A stretch of DNA of 64,000 nucleotides, taken from assembly GCA_017410245.1 (NCBI GenBank), contig JAFQRE010000039.1, forward strand, positions 30,531-94,530. The letters run 5' to 3'. Source of the DNA: Bacteroidaceae bacterium. Lineage in GTDB: Bacteria > Bacteroidota > Bacteroidia > Bacteroidales > Barnesiellaceae_A. Positions within the stretch are counted from its first letter, which is position 1, and each line of letters begins with the position of its first letter. The notes under the pieces are model-generated. The model was not told the DNA's origin. It saw only the letters and a program-made list of their open reading frames with translations, and did no database searches. The position numbers were made by a program, and so were the translations under genes. Shown one piece after another: positions 45,574-55,682 of this stretch.

Positions 45574-46896
45574 GTGTATATGAAAATAGCTGTTGCGGGT
45601 ACGGGATATGTAGGATTGTCTATTGCGACATTGTTGGCGCAGCACAACGAGGTTGTGGCTGTTGATATTATACCGGAGAAGGTGCAACTCATCAATGCGC
45701 GCAAGTCGCCTATTCAAGACGACTATATTGAGCAATACCTTGCCGAGAAGCCGCTCAATCTGCGTGCTACGCTCGATGCACATGAGGCCTATACCGGTGC
45801 TCAGTTTGTAGTCATAGCTGCTCCTACCAACTACGATAGTCAGAAGAACTTTTTTGATACATCGGCTGTAGAGAAAGTGATTGACTTGGTGCTTGAGGTC
45901 AATCCCGATGCGGTGATGGTTATTAAGAGTACCATTCCGGTGGGATATTGTCGTTCGCTCTACGTCAAGTATGCACTTCGTTTCATGGCCGATGAGCGCT
46001 TGCGCAACAAGAAGTTCAACCTCCTGTTCTCGCCCGAGTTTTTGCGTGAGAGCAAGGCTTTGTATGACAATTTATATCCCAGTCGCATCATAGTTGGTGT
46101 GCCTAAGCCTATTGCCAACTACGAGGAGGAGAATCTTGCCATTGCTGCCATTGCCGACCTTGACAAGCTCAACGAGGCGGCTCGTACTTTTGCCCAACTC
46201 TTGCAACAAGGTGCGCTCAAAGACAATATCGATACTCTCTTTATGGGGCTCAAAGAGGCCGAGGCTGTCAAGTTGTTTGCCAACACCTATTTGGCACTTC
46301 GGGTAAGCTACTTCAACGAACTTGACACCTATGCCGAGATGAAAGGTCTCGATACGCAAGCCATCATTACAGGCATCGGTCTCGACCCACGTATAGGTAC
46401 ACACTATAACAACCCTTCATTTGGTTATGGAGGCTATTGTCTGCCCAAAGATACCAAACAGCTGCTTGCCAACTATAACGATGTGCCACAAAACATGATG
46501 ACGGCTATCGTGGAGAGCAATCGTACGCGCAAAGATTTCATCGCCGACCAAGTTCTGGCCAAGGCCGGTTACTACACAGGGTCGAGCTCGTGGGACGCTG
46601 CTCGTGAACAGGAAGTGATTGTTGGAGTATATAGGCTCACGATGAAGGCCGGGTCGGATAACTTCCGCCAGAGTGCCATACAAGGTGTCATGAAGCGTAT
46701 AAAAGCCAAGGGGGCTAAAGTTATTATATATGAGCCTACGCTCAACAATGGAGCGCTATTCTTTGGTAGCGAGGTGGTAAATAATCTCGATGACTTCAAG
46801 GCGCGGTCGCACGCCATCATAGCCAACCGCTACGACAAATGCCTCGACGATGTGGCTCATAAGGTATATACGCGCGACATTTTCAAGAGAGACTGA
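45574..46896 (+). CDS. ugd: UDP-glucose 6-dehydrogenase
   Basis: The enzyme oxidises UDP-glucose to UDP-glucuronate with two NAD+. The 440-residue protein has the Rossmann loop AGTGYVGLS (6-14), the central domain with KSTIPVGYC (116-124) and EFLRES (153-158), and the catalytic cysteine C287 in [17 protein letters not shown]-glucuronate would feed the 4-epimerase encoded 3.3 kb downstream, giving UDP-galacturonate for the polysaccharide. Confidence 0.94.
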   Translation: MYMKIAVAGTGYVGLSIATLLAQHNEVVAVDIIPEKVQLINARKSPIQDDYIEQYLAEKPLNLRATLDAHEAYTGAQFVVIAAPTNYDSQKNFFDTSAVEKVIDLVLEVNPDAVMVIKSTIPVGYCRSLYVKYALRFMADERLRNKKFNLLFSPEFLRESKALYDNLYPSRIIVGVPKPIANYEEENLAIAAIADLDKLNEAARTFAQLLQQGALKDNIDTLFMGLKEAEAVKLFANTYLALRVSYFNELDTYAEMKGLDTQAIITGIGLDPRIGTHYNNPSFGYGGYCLPKDTKQLLANYNDVPQNMMTAIVESNRTRKDFIADQVLAKAGYYTGSSSWDAAREQEVIVGVYRLTMKAGSDNFRQSAIQGVMKRIKAKGAKVIIYEPTLNNGALFFGSEVVNNLDDFKARSHAIIANRYDKCLDDVAHKVYTRDIFKRD

Positions 46897-46929
46897 TACT
46901 GAATATATTCACTGCATATAACCTCTTTT

Positions 46930-48072
46930 ATGGAATATAAATATCATATCTTTTCGCCCTATCGAGTGTGCCCACTGGGTGCGCACGTTGATCATCAACA
47001 TGGATTGGTGACGGGATTTGCCTTTGACAAGGGTGTAGATTTCTGGTTTTCGCCGGCCTATGATGGTATGGTGCGATTGCGCAGCCTCACCTTCAGCGGA
47101 GAGGTGCAATTCCCCATTTCCGACCCTGTTCGCATCAAGCAAGGCAATTGGGGCGACTATGCTCGCGGTGCCAAGTATGCACTATCGAAGCGATTTGTGT
47201 TGCGTCGTGGTATAGTAGGCGAGATAAAGGGTTCGTTGCCCGTAGGCGGATTGTCGTCGAGTGCGGCAGTGCTTGTGGCCTATGTCATGGCATTGGCCTA
47301 TGCCAATGATATTGAGCTCACCAAGATGGAGGTTATACGCATTGCTTCGGAGGCCGAGCGCGAGTATATAGGCCTCAACAATGGTATTCTCGACCAGGCG
47401 AGTATAGTGCTCAGCGAGAAAAACTCGTTGCTCTTTCTCGACACTGCCTCTCAGGAGTATCGTGTCATCAAGAAAAGTACACGAATGCCCGAGTTTCATC
47501 TGGGTATCTTCTTCTCGGGACTGACTCGTAGCCTTGTATCGAGCGACTACAACCTGCGTGTAGCCGAGTGTAAAACAGCAGCTTGGAATATGCTTGCCTA
47601 TAATAATCAGTCTTTGCAAACACTCGACAAGACCTTCTTGCGCGATGTGCCCCGCGAGCTGTATGAGCACACTCGCGAACGCATGCCGCAACGTTTTGCC
47701 CGACGTGCCGAGCACTTCTACAGCGAGTATCGTCGTGTGCGCAAAGGCGTTACCGCTTGGGAGACCGGCAATATCAAGCTTTTTGGCGAACTCAGTTGCC
47801 AAAGTTGCGAAAGCTCTATACACAACTATGAGTGCGGCTCGCCCGAGCTTATTGCCATATACAACATCATGCGACAACTCGATGGTGTGTGGGGCGGCCG
47901 ATTTAGCGGTGCCGGATTTAAAGGTGCTTGCATAGCACTCGTTGAGCCCGACAAGGAGGAGTACATACGTCGCGAACTTACTAACGAATATCTACGACAA
48001 TTCCCCGAATATGAGACCACATTTGAGGTGCATTTCTGTAGCACCGACGATGGCGCAAGATTTGTCGAATAA
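46930..48072 (+). CDS. GHMP sugar kinase, galacturonokinase-like
   Basis: This 380-residue galactokinase-superfamily protein has a divergent sugar-binding signature, SPYRVCPLGAHVDHQHG (9-25), where galactokinase has GRVNLIGEHTDY. To my memory this form matches plant galacturonokinase (GalAK). The ATP loop is LPVGGLSSSAAV (103-114), the catalytic base D155 in GLNNGILDQAS, and the GHMP motif 3 GRFSGAGFKGAC is near 331-342. It would make galacturonate-1-phosphate (or another sugar-1-P). The next gene encodes a matching nucleotidyltransferase, which supports a salvage route to UDP-sugar. Confidence 0.75.
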   Translation: MEYKYHIFSPYRVCPLGAHVDHQHGLVTGFAFDKGVDFWFSPAYDGMVRLRSLTFSGEVQFPISDPVRIKQGNWGDYARGAKYALSKRFVLRRGIVGEIKGSLPVGGLSSSAAVLVAYVMALAYANDIELTKMEVIRIASEAEREYIGLNNGILDQASIVLSEKNSLLFLDTASQEYRVIKKSTRMPEFHLGIFFSGLTRSLVSSDYNLRVAECKTAAWNMLAYNNQSLQTLDKTFLRDVPRELYEHTRERMPQRFARRAEHFYSEYRRVRKGVTAWETGNIKLFGELSCQSCESSIHNYECGSPELIAIYNIMRQLDGVWGGRFSGAGFKGACIALVEPDKEEYIRRELTNEYLRQFPEYETTFEVHFCSTDDGARFVE

Positions 48073-48088
48073 TAACACACTCATCATC

Positions 48089-48826
48089 ATGAAAAATATA
48101 GTTATTGCTGCCGGATATGCTACTCGACTGGGCGAGCTCACCCGCAACTTCCCCAAGCCACTACTCAGCATAGGCAACAACACCATATTGGGACGTATGC
48201 TCGACGACATCGACACCATACCCGACATCACCGAGCACATCATCATCACCAACCACAAGTTTGCACATATATTTGAGCAATGGGCAGCAGAGCAACACTA
48301 TACCAAGCCCATAACCATCATCGACGACGGAACATCTACCAATGAGACGCGTCTCGGTGCCGTATGCGACCTTCTGTTGGCCATTGAGCAACTCCATATC
48401 GACGACGATATACTTGTCGTTGCCGCCGACAATCTGCTCTTCTTCAGTTTCAACGAATTTGTGCAGTTTGCCAAGGAGAAGCGCACCAGCTGTATCATGT
48501 GCCACCACCAACCCTCTATTGAGAAGTTGCAACGCACCGGTGTGGTAGAGCTCGACAACGACCATCGTGTGCTCAATATGGAGGAGAAGCCCCAACAGCC
48601 CCGCACTCATTGGGCCGTACCCCCTTTCTACATATACCTCAAGGCCGACCTACCACTTCTGCGCAACTCGGTAGCCAATGGTTGTGGCAAAGATGCCCCC
48701 GGCAACCTCGCACACTATATGGTACACCACACCACCATGCACGCTTGGCCCATGACAGCAGGCCGATTTGACATAGGCTCGCTCGACACCTATCACCAAG
48801 CCTGCCAACAATACGGACAACAATAA
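48089..48826 (+). CDS. Sugar-1-phosphate nucleotidyltransferase
   Basis: The 245-residue nucleotidyltransferase starts MKNIVIAAGYATRLGEL; the signature loop AAGYATRL replaces the usual GGxGTRL. FPKPLL (21-26), the metal-binding VVAADNLLFF (about 112-121) and GVVELDNDHRVLNMEEKP (about 149-166) are conserved. The frame is open upstream into the kinase gene, but the ATG at 48089 after the kinase stop (48072) gives the conserved start. It is a likely partner of the kinase, converting its sugar-1-phosphate to the NDP-sugar. Codons are visibly richer in C/G than in the glycosyltransferases further on. Confidence 0.85.
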   Translation: MKNIVIAAGYATRLGELTRNFPKPLLSIGNNTILGRMLDDIDTIPDITEHIIITNHKFAHIFEQWAAEQHYTKPITIIDDGTSTNETRLGAVCDLLLAIEQLHIDDDILVVAADNLLFFSFNEFVQFAKEKRTSCIMCHHQPSIEKLQRTGVVELDNDHRVLNMEEKPQQPRTHWAVPPFYIYLKADLPLLRNSVANGCGKDAPGNLAHYMVHHTTMHAWPMTAGRFDIGSLDTYHQACQQYGQQ

Positions 48827-48838
48827 CACGTTCGCCAT

Positions 48839-49897
48839 ATGCAAATACTCGTAACCGGAGCCGCCGGATTTATAGGCTCCAACCTCGTAGAACGTCTGCT
48901 CACCACCGAGCCCGGCGTAGAGATAGTCAATCTCGACAGTGTAAACGACTACTACGACCCTGCCATCAAGCACTACCGCTTGCAACGCCTCGAACAGCTC
49001 GCTGCACAGCACCCCGAGTGCCGATACACATTTGTTAAAGGCAACCTTGCCGACCGCGCCCTCATAGACCGTCTCTTTGCCGAGTACGACTTTGAGATAG
49101 TAGTAAACCTCGCCGCCCAAGCCGGTGTGCGCTACTCCATAACCAACCCCGATGCCTACATCGAGAGCAACATCATAGGTTTCTACAACATACTCGAGGC
49201 CTGTCGTCACAGCTACGACAACGGTCGTCGTGGTGTGCAACATCTCGTCTATGCATCATCGTCGAGCGTGTATGGCAGCAACACCAAAGTGCCCTATAGC
49301 ACCGACGATCGTGTTGACAACCCTGTGAGCCTCTATGCAGCTACCAAGAAGAGCAACGAACTGCTGGCACACGCCTACAGCAAGCTCTATAACATACCCT
49401 CAACTGGTCTGCGCTTCTTTACCGTTTACGGGCCCGCCGGCCGTCCCGACATGGCATACTTCGGCTTCACCAACAAGTTGCGTCAAGGCAGCACCATCGA
49501 GATATTCAACTACGGCAATTGCCGTCGCGACTTCACCTACATCGACGACATAGTAGAAGGCATACAGCGAGTCATGCACCACGCCCCACAGCGCAGTACA
49601 GGTGCCGATGGCCTGCCCATACCCCCCTATGCCGTATATAACATAGGCAATAGCAACCCCGAGAATCTGCTCGACTTCGTCACCATACTGCAAGAAGAAC
49701 TCATTGCCGCAGGCGTACTGCCCGCCGACTACGACTTCGAGGCCCACAAACGCCTCGTACCCATGCAGCCCGGCGATGTGCCCACCACCTACGCCGACAC
49801 ATCGGCCCTCGAGCGCGACCTCGGCTTCCGTCCCCACACACCCCTCCGCCAAGGCCTTCGCGCCTTTGCCAAGTGGTATAAAGAGTTTTATGGATAA
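48839..49897 (+). CDS. UDP-glucuronate 4-epimerase (NAD-dependent epimerase family)
   Basis: This 352-residue short-chain epimerase has the NAD loop VTGAAGFIGSN (5-15) and the catalytic Tyr-Lys pair Y166-xxx-K170 in SLYAATKKSNE with S142-S143 nearby. Family features LDSVNDYYDPAIKHYRL (32-48) and FFTVYGPAGRPDMAYFGF (near 198-215) are those of the GAE/LpsL type, which interconverts UDP-glucuronate and UDP-galacturonate, rather than of GalE. It fits with Ugd upstream. This gene and its neighbour upstream are the most GC-rich part of the operon. Confidence 0.88.
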   Translation: MQILVTGAAGFIGSNLVERLLTTEPGVEIVNLDSVNDYYDPAIKHYRLQRLEQLAAQHPECRYTFVKGNLADRALIDRLFAEYDFEIVVNLAAQAGVRYSITNPDAYIESNIIGFYNILEACRHSYDNGRRGVQHLVYASSSSVYGSNTKVPYSTDDRVDNPVSLYAATKKSNELLAHAYSKLYNIPSTGLRFFTVYGPAGRPDMAYFGFTNKLRQGSTIEIFNYGNCRRDFTYIDDIVEGIQRVMHHAPQRSTGADGLPIPPYAVYNIGNSNPENLLDFVTILQEELIAAGVLPADYDFEAHKRLVPMQPGDVPTTYADTSALERDLGFRPHTPLRQGLRAFAKWYKEFYG

Positions 49898-49909
49898 AAC
49901 AATCTACCC

Positions 49910-51412
49910 ATGAATCAACTCAAGGCCGGTGTAGTACTCAATTACGCAATCATTGTTCTCAACATATTGGTAGGGCTTATATACACCCCCTATATGTTGC
50001 GCACGATGGGGCAGAGCGAGTATGGACTATATTCGCTTGTAGCATCGGTAATATCGTACCTTACTATCCTCGACCTTGGGTTTGGTAATGCAGTGATACG
50101 CTATACCGCCAAGTTTCGTGCCGAAGGAAAGCAAACCGAGCAGTACGAAATGTTCGGAATGTTTCTCATTCTATACACCATCATTGGCATTATAGCATTC
50201 GTAGCAGGGTCGGTGCTCTATATCCATGTCGATAGCATATTTGGCAACACCATGACGGCCTATGAGTTAGACCGAGCGCGCATCATGATGTCGCTGATGA
50301 TATTCAACGTAGCAGTTACCTTCCCATTCAGTATCTTCGGCTCCATCATTACGGCATACGAAAACTTTGTTTTTGCCAAGAGTATCAACATCATACGCAT
50401 CATACTCAATACCGTAGTGATGATATGCCTGCTGTCGATGGGATATAAAGCCGTAGCAATGGTTGTGGTGCAGACGATATTCAATCTTGCCACACTCATT
50501 ATCAACTTTCTATATTGCCGATACAAGCTACACATCAAGATTATATTCTGCCGATTTAAGTGGCAATTTCTCAAAGAAGTTGCCATATACTCATTTTGGA
50601 TATTCCTCAACATCATACTCGACCGCGTATATTGGAGTTCGGGACAATTCATACTCGGTGCTGTCGTAGGCACAGCATCGGTAGCCGTCTTTGCCATAGC
50701 CGTTCATTTGGCACAAATGTTTATGAGCTTTTCTACAGCCATCAGTGGCGTATTTCTGCCCAAAGTAACAGCAATGGTAGCCCGTAATGACAACAAAAAA
50801 GAGATATCCGACCTCTTCATACGCACCGGTCGCATACAATACACCGTACTCAGCATCATACTATTTGGGTTCATTACCTTTGGCAAGAGTTTCATCAATC
50901 TGTGGGCCGGTGCCGAATATATAGAGGCATATATCATTACCGTATTGTTCTTTATAAGTTTCTTGCCCGACCTTATCCAAAACGTTGGTATATCCATTCT
51001 GCAAGCGCGCAACCAGTTGAAGTTTCGCTCGTTGCTATACATCACCATAGCCATCATAAGTTTTGTACTACAATACCTATTGGCCCAAAAGTGGGGCATC
51101 ATGGGTTGTGCCGTAGCAGTAGCCGGTGCGTTGTTCTTTTGTAACGGGCTGATAATGAATATATATTATCATAAGAAGCAGAGCCTTGCCATCACACGCT
51201 TTTGGAAAGAGATAATCAAGATGTCAATCGTACCAATCATCTTGAGTTTGTTGGCATCATATATATGCCACCGAGTCACTCTCGATACATGGCCTCGGCT
51301 CATCACAGCGATAGTAATATTTACAATGCTATACATACCCTTGTTCTATAAGTTTAGCTCAAATGCAGAGGAAAAAACTCTGATAATAAACACCATAAAA
51401 CGGCACAAATGA
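49910..51412 (+). CDS. Wzx-type polysaccharide flippase (MOP superfamily)
   Basis: The 500-residue protein has about 12-14 membrane helices across its whole length and the Wzx-like N-terminus NYAIIVLNILVGLIYTPYMLRTMGQSEYGLYSL (about 10-42). It would move the undecaprenyl-linked repeat unit to the periplasmic side. Its stop codon overlaps the next start (ATGA). Confidence 0.9.
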   Translation: MNQLKAGVVLNYAIIVLNILVGLIYTPYMLRTMGQSEYGLYSLVASVISYLTILDLGFGNAVIRYTAKFRAEGKQTEQYEMFGMFLILYTIIGIIAFVAGSVLYIHVDSIFGNTMTAYELDRARIMMSLMIFNVAVTFPFSIFGSIITAYENFVFAKSINIIRIILNTVVMICLLSMGYKAVAMVVVQTIFNLATLIINFLYCRYKLHIKIIFCRFKWQFLKEVAIYSFWIFLNIILDRVYWSSGQFILGAVVGTASVAVFAIAVHLAQMFMSFSTAISGVFLPKVTAMVARNDNKKEISDLFIRTGRIQYTVLSIILFGFITFGKSFINLWAGAEYIEAYIITVLFFISFLPDLIQNVGISILQARNQLKFRSLLYITIAIISFVLQYLLAQKWGIMGCAVAVAGALFFCNGLIMNIYYHKKQSLAITRFWKEIIKMSIVPIILSLLASYICHRVTLDTWPRLITAIVIFTMLYIPLFYKFSSNAEEKTLIINTIKRHK

Positions 51413-52380
51413 CACCTTGTATAAGCGTTATTATCCCCGTATATAATGCCGAAAAGTACATAGCACAGTGTCTCGATAGCATTCTCAATCAGACATTTCA
51501 AGACTTCGAAGCCATTGTTGTAGATGATGGAAGTACAGATGGGAGTGTTGAAATTATAGAACATTATATTGCGACAGACAGCCGAATTTGTCTTATTCGT
51601 CAAGAGCAAAACAGGGGTCCAATGGTGGCACGTCAAGAAGGTTGTAATATATCAAAAGGGTGTTATATTTTCTTTTGTGATGGTGATGATACTCTTCCTA
51701 ATAATGCATTTGAATTACTTTATAATACAGCTATCTTGAATAATGCTGACATTGTTGTTGGTCATATAAATATCATTGATGCAAATGGCAATGTAAGATT
51801 GTTAAGAAAAGAACAACTCAATTATGGTGTTGATTCAGTATCGGTGTATAAATCGCTCTTAAATGGCGAGTTAAGTCATAATCTATGCGCAAAGTTATTT
51901 AAGAAGGAACTGTTGAAAGAACATCAATATCTTACAGTTTCTAATATGCGTAATGGGGAAGATGCATTACTTTTTTATCAAATAGTAGAACATTGTAGTA
52001 AAATCACATGCGTTGAAAATTGCATATATAATTATATTCAACATTCTACATCTTCTACACATATACCCATATCTCTCGAAAATGTAGATAAATTGATGTT
52101 TTTGCAACACTATTTATTGACAAATATTATTGCAAAATATAAGCCAATAGAACGAGTAGGAACAAAGGTTGCTATAGAACGAATTATATATTGGTGGTGT
52201 AATACACCTCATATAAGTCGATATGAAATGGTCAAAATAATATCGCATCATAATTTGTGGTATTTGTTAACTATAAAATCATTAGTTCGTTATTGTGGTA
52301 TTGGTAGTGCTATCTGTATGTGGGGGAAGATATTTATTGAATATGGCGCGAGAAAAATTATGTGGTTGGTGCGTAGTTGA
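51409..52380 (+). CDS. GT2 family glycosyltransferase
   Basis: The 323-residue GT-A enzyme has the N-terminal SVIIPVYNAEKYIAQCLDSILNQT (7-30), VVDDGSTDGS (37-46) and the metal-binding CDGDDTLP (about 89-96). It adds one sugar to the lipid-linked repeat; acceptor and donor are unknown. The coding sequence is much more AT-rich than the epimerase gene 1.5 kb upstream. It starts inside the flippase stop codon. Confidence 0.9.
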   Translation: MTPCISVIIPVYNAEKYIAQCLDSILNQTFQDFEAIVVDDGSTDGSVEIIEHYIATDSRICLIRQEQNRGPMVARQEGCNISKGCYIFFCDGDDTLPNNAFELLYNTAILNNADIVVGHINIIDANGNVRLLRKEQLNYGVDSVSVYKSLLNGELSHNLCAKLFKKELLKEHQYLTVSNMRNGEDALLFYQIVEHCSKITCVENCIYNYIQHSTSSTHIPISLENVDKLMFLQHYLLTNIIAKYKPIERVGTKVAIERIIYWWCNTPHISRYEMVKIISHHNLWYLLTIKSLVRYCGIGSAICMWGKIFIEYGARKIMWLVRS

Positions 52381-52422
52381 CAAAATTATTATCTATAATG
52401 TTTATAAAAATAAAGAAGCATA

Positions 52423-53361
52423 ATGGATAAAATAAAGAAATTGATTCATTGTATCCTTTATGACCGTAGTAGGCTGTTGTTGGCTGTTGTCAAGCGGATA
52501 GGTAGATTGTTGCCTGACAAGTTATATCTTAAAATCTTGTTTCGCCTATATATGGGTTATCCTCTCAACCTTGACAATCCACAAACTTTCTGCGAAAAAC
52601 TACAATGGTTGAAGTTGTACAATAGGCGACCCGAATATACCCAAATGGTAGATAAATATGAAGCTAAAAAATATGTAGCAAGCATAATTGGCGATGAGTA
52701 TATTATACCTACCCTTGGTGTTTGGAATAATGTCGATGAAATAGATTTTGACTCTTTGCCCAATCAGTTTGTTATTAAAACAACTCATGGAGGAGGAAGT
52801 GGAGGCGTTGTCATATGTCGAGATAAGGCGAAATTTGATATAGAGGCCTGCAAGCGTAAGCTAAAACAATCTATGCGCCATAATATCTATTATAGTTATC
52901 GCGAATGGCCTTATAAGAATGTTAAACCACGCATCATTGCAGAACTCTATATTTCGGATAATGTGCATGATGATTTGCCCGATTATAAGTTCTATTGTTT
53001 CGATGGAGTACCTAAATATTGTCAAGTCATAAAAGACCGAAATACACATGAAACAATAGATTTTTTTGATACAGAATGGTCTCATCAAAACTTTTGTGGA
53101 TTGATACAACTTGATGATATAAAAAAGATTTCAAATTCAGTCCAGGCTGTTAATAAACCTATTAATTACCGCGAGATGATAGAATGTGCAAGAAAGTTGT
53201 CGGCAGATATACCCTTTTCTCGCATAGATATGTATGATATCCAAGAAAAATTTTTTTTTGGAGAGATTACGTTTTATCCGGCAAGTGGTCTTGGTCAGTT
53301 TTATCCACAAGAGTGGGATTATAAATTGGGCAAAATGATAGAATTGCCTACAAAAAGTTGA
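52423..53361 (+). CDS. TupA-like ATP-grasp protein
   Basis: The 312-residue protein matches the ATPgrasp_TupA family: NPQTFCEKLQWLKLYNRRPEY (about 52-72), DKYEAKKYV, the nucleotide-binding FVIKTTHGGGSGGVVIC (about 117-133) and DYKFYCFDG. TupA links amino acids such as glutamate in Bacillus teichuronopeptide synthesis; in polysaccharide loci of this type it probably attaches an amino acid or other acyl group to a sugar. With galacturonate likely in the polymer, amidation of a uronic acid is a reasonable guess, but only a guess. Confidence 0.85.
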   Translation: MDKIKKLIHCILYDRSRLLLAVVKRIGRLLPDKLYLKILFRLYMGYPLNLDNPQTFCEKLQWLKLYNRRPEYTQMVDKYEAKKYVASIIGDEYIIPTLGVWNNVDEIDFDSLPNQFVIKTTHGGGSGGVVICRDKAKFDIEACKRKLKQSMRHNIYYSYREWPYKNVKPRIIAELYISDNVHDDLPDYKFYCFDGVPKYCQVIKDRNTHETIDFFDTEWSHQNFCGLIQLDDIKKISNSVQAVNKPINYREMIECARKLSADIPFSRIDMYDIQEKFFFGEITFYPASGLGQFYPQEWDYKLGKMIELPTKS

Positions 53362-53364
53362 TAA

Positions 53365-54564
53365 ATGAAGCCATATCTCAATAATTGCACTTTTTACATA
53401 CTATTGTGGGGTATATATTATCTACAAGGTACATTATATCCTTCGGGGAGTATCATATCGCAAGGTGCTTTGGCACTTATTATGCTTATATCTTTGTACT
53501 ATTGTTTCAAAGTGAACATAACATATAAGTTACCAATTTTTATGAGGGTGCTCAATGTGTTTCTTGTTGTTTTGTCGGTATATGGTATGTTGTTTATGCT
53601 CAGTCCTACACAAGTCTATTTTGAAAATATCATATCTACACCCGCTACAAAACACGAGTACCTCAAGACTATATATATGTCGTTATTACCTATATATGTG
53701 ATGTATCACTATGGTAGGCGAGGAGTACTTACTACCAGTTATGTATGTCGTTTCACTATCTTGTGGCTTTTTATAGTAATTGTTCAATTTGTTCGTCTGC
53801 AAAATGATGCTATGGCAGCAGCTTCGGAAATGGGTATTACCGAGGACATAGAGATAGTCAATAACATTGCTTACGATTTTCTACACCTATTTCCATTGAT
53901 ATTTTTGTGGCGTGCCAAGCCTTTTGTGCAATATCTACTCACGGCAGTAATTTTTGCATTTATACTTGTCGGTATGAAACGAGGAGTTATTGTCATTGGT
54001 GCAGTATGTTTGATGTGGTTTCTGTATAGTATATGGCGTACATCGAAGGGCCGTCAACGCTATGCGGTGGCATTCCTAACTATCGTTCTGTTGAGTTTGG
54101 GTATCGGTTATATATCCGATTTATATAGTACCAGTCCACTTTTTCAACAACGTATAGAGCAAACCCTTGAGGGAAGTACAAGTAATAGAGATACTATTTA
54201 TGGTAGCCTATGGCAATATTTCAATGACGATCTCTCATTGACGCATTTTCTTTTGGGAAATGGAGCTTTCTTTACAGTTACGGTTGCAGGTAATTTTGCT
54301 CACAACGATTGGCTTGAATTGCTGATAAATCAAGGATTATTAGGAGTTGCAATATACATTGCATATTTTATATCACTGGTATATACATTGTATCGTCTAA
54401 GGCATAATAAACAATTGTATGCCATAATGGCTATGATTGTATTTATTATGTTTGCATCGTCACTATTCTCAATGTCCTATTCATCGTTAGGATTGCCCAT
54501 AGCTATGGGCTTGGGTTATTGTCTTTCTGCAACAAATCAAAGTCCACATAACCACCAACAATGA
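53365..54564 (+). CDS. O-antigen polymerase/ligase-like membrane protein (Wzy)
   Basis: The 399-residue protein has about 10-11 membrane helices and a large periplasmic loop (roughly 240-310). That loop contains the LLGNGAFFTVTVAGNFAHNDWLELL segment of the Wzy_C/O-antigen ligase family, with the typical H-N-x-x-L-E arrangement. It presumably polymerises the exported repeat unit. Its stop overlaps the next start (ATGA). Confidence 0.82.
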   Translation: MKPYLNNCTFYILLWGIYYLQGTLYPSGSIISQGALALIMLISLYYCFKVNITYKLPIFMRVLNVFLVVLSVYGMLFMLSPTQVYFENIISTPATKHEYLKTIYMSLLPIYVMYHYGRRGVLTTSYVCRFTILWLFIVIVQFVRLQNDAMAAASEMGITEDIEIVNNIAYDFLHLFPLIFLWRAKPFVQYLLTAVIFAFILVGMKRGVIVIGAVCLMWFLYSIWRTSKGRQRYAVAFLTIVLLSLGIGYISDLYSTSPLFQQRIEQTLEGSTSNRDTIYGSLWQYFNDDLSLTHFLLGNGAFFTVTVAGNFAHNDWLELLINQGLLGVAIYIAYFISLVYTLYRLRHNKQLYAIMAMIVFIMFASSLFSMSYSSLGLPIAMGLGYCLSATNQSPHNHQQ

Positions 54565-55622
54565 AAAAAATCATTTGCCTTATAGAAGATTTAAACTCCG
54601 GTGGTGCTGAGAGGCAGTTAGTAGGGTTGGCAACGTTGTTGCACAAGAGTGGGCACAATGTTGAGGTGTGGACCTATTATCCTGGAGATTTTTATGCTTC
54701 TCAGTTGCAAGAGGCGGGTGTGAGGTATAGATATATAGCTCGCGCTCAGAGTAAAATGCGTCGTATAAGTACCATAGTAGGTGAATTGCGCAAAGCCCAA
54801 CCCGATACTCTCATTACCTATCTCGATACCGCTTGTATTGTAGGCTGTGTGGCCAAAATATTTTTGCCAAAAATCAATCTTGTTGTGTCGGAGCGCAATA
54901 CGACTCAGCGATTGTCTATGAGAGATAGAGTGAAATTCTTTTTGTACCGATGGGCCAACCATATTGTACCCAACTCTCATGCTCAAGCCGACTTTATAGG
55001 GCAACACTTTCCACACCTATTGCCCAAACTTACTTGTATTACCAATTTTGTCGATACCGATAAATTTACACCAAAGCGCAACAAAACTCGTAATACTCCA
55101 TTATCATTGCTGACAGTAGCAAGGGTGATGCCTCAAAAGAATGTGTTGCGTTATATCGAGGCCATAAAGTGTGTGGTAGATAGAGGCTATAACATCGTGG
55201 TTGATTGGTATGGATATAGTGGCGATGACTATTACAAAGAGTGTGTACGCATGATAGAGAATTGTGGCTTGCAAGATGTATTTCACTTCTATCCGCCTAC
55301 CACCGCTATCGTTGATATATATCGCTCGCACGATGTGTTTTGTTTGCCTTCGCTGTATGAGGGGTATCCCAATGTAGTGTGCGAGGCTATGAGTTGTGGG
55401 TTGCCTATTATATGCAGTAATGTGTGCGACAATGCATCAATTGTAGAGAATGGTATAAATGGCTTTTTATTCAATCCGCTTAGTGTCAATGATATGGCCG
55501 ATACGATAGAGTGTGCCATTGTTAGTAGCAATCTCGATGTCATGTCGGCAGTTAATAGAGAGAAAGCTGTCAGTTTGTTTGCCCAAGATGTATTCTTACA
55601 GCGTTATTTAGATATAGTATGA
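54561..55622 (+). CDS. GT4 family glycosyltransferase
   Basis: The 353-residue GT-B enzyme has the N-terminal IEDLNSGGAERQLVGLATLL (6-25) and a C-terminal donor domain with SLLTVARVMPQKN (about 180-192) and PSLYEGYPNVVCEAMSCGLPII (about 265-286; ExxxxxxxE motif). It acts in repeat-unit assembly on the cytosolic membrane face. It overlaps the polymerase gene by four bases. Confidence 0.9.
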   Translation: MKKIICLIEDLNSGGAERQLVGLATLLHKSGHNVEVWTYYPGDFYASQLQEAGVRYRYIARAQSKMRRISTIVGELRKAQPDTLITYLDTACIVGCVAKIFLPKINLVVSERNTTQRLSMRDRVKFFLYRWANHIVPNSHAQADFIGQHFPHLLPKLTCITNFVDTDKFTPKRNKTRNTPLSLLTVARVMPQKNVLRYIEAIKCVVDRGYNIVVDWYGYSGDDYYKECVRMIENCGLQDVFHFYPPTTAIVDIYRSHDVFCLPSLYEGYPNVVCEAMSCGLPIICSNVCDNASIVENGINGFLFNPLSVNDMADTIECAIVSSNLDVMSAVNREKAVSLFAQDVFLQRYLDIV

Positions 55623-55682
55623 GATATATGTTGTAGTTTTTGATGCCTTAAGACAATACGCAACGTGATATTTGTTGATGAT

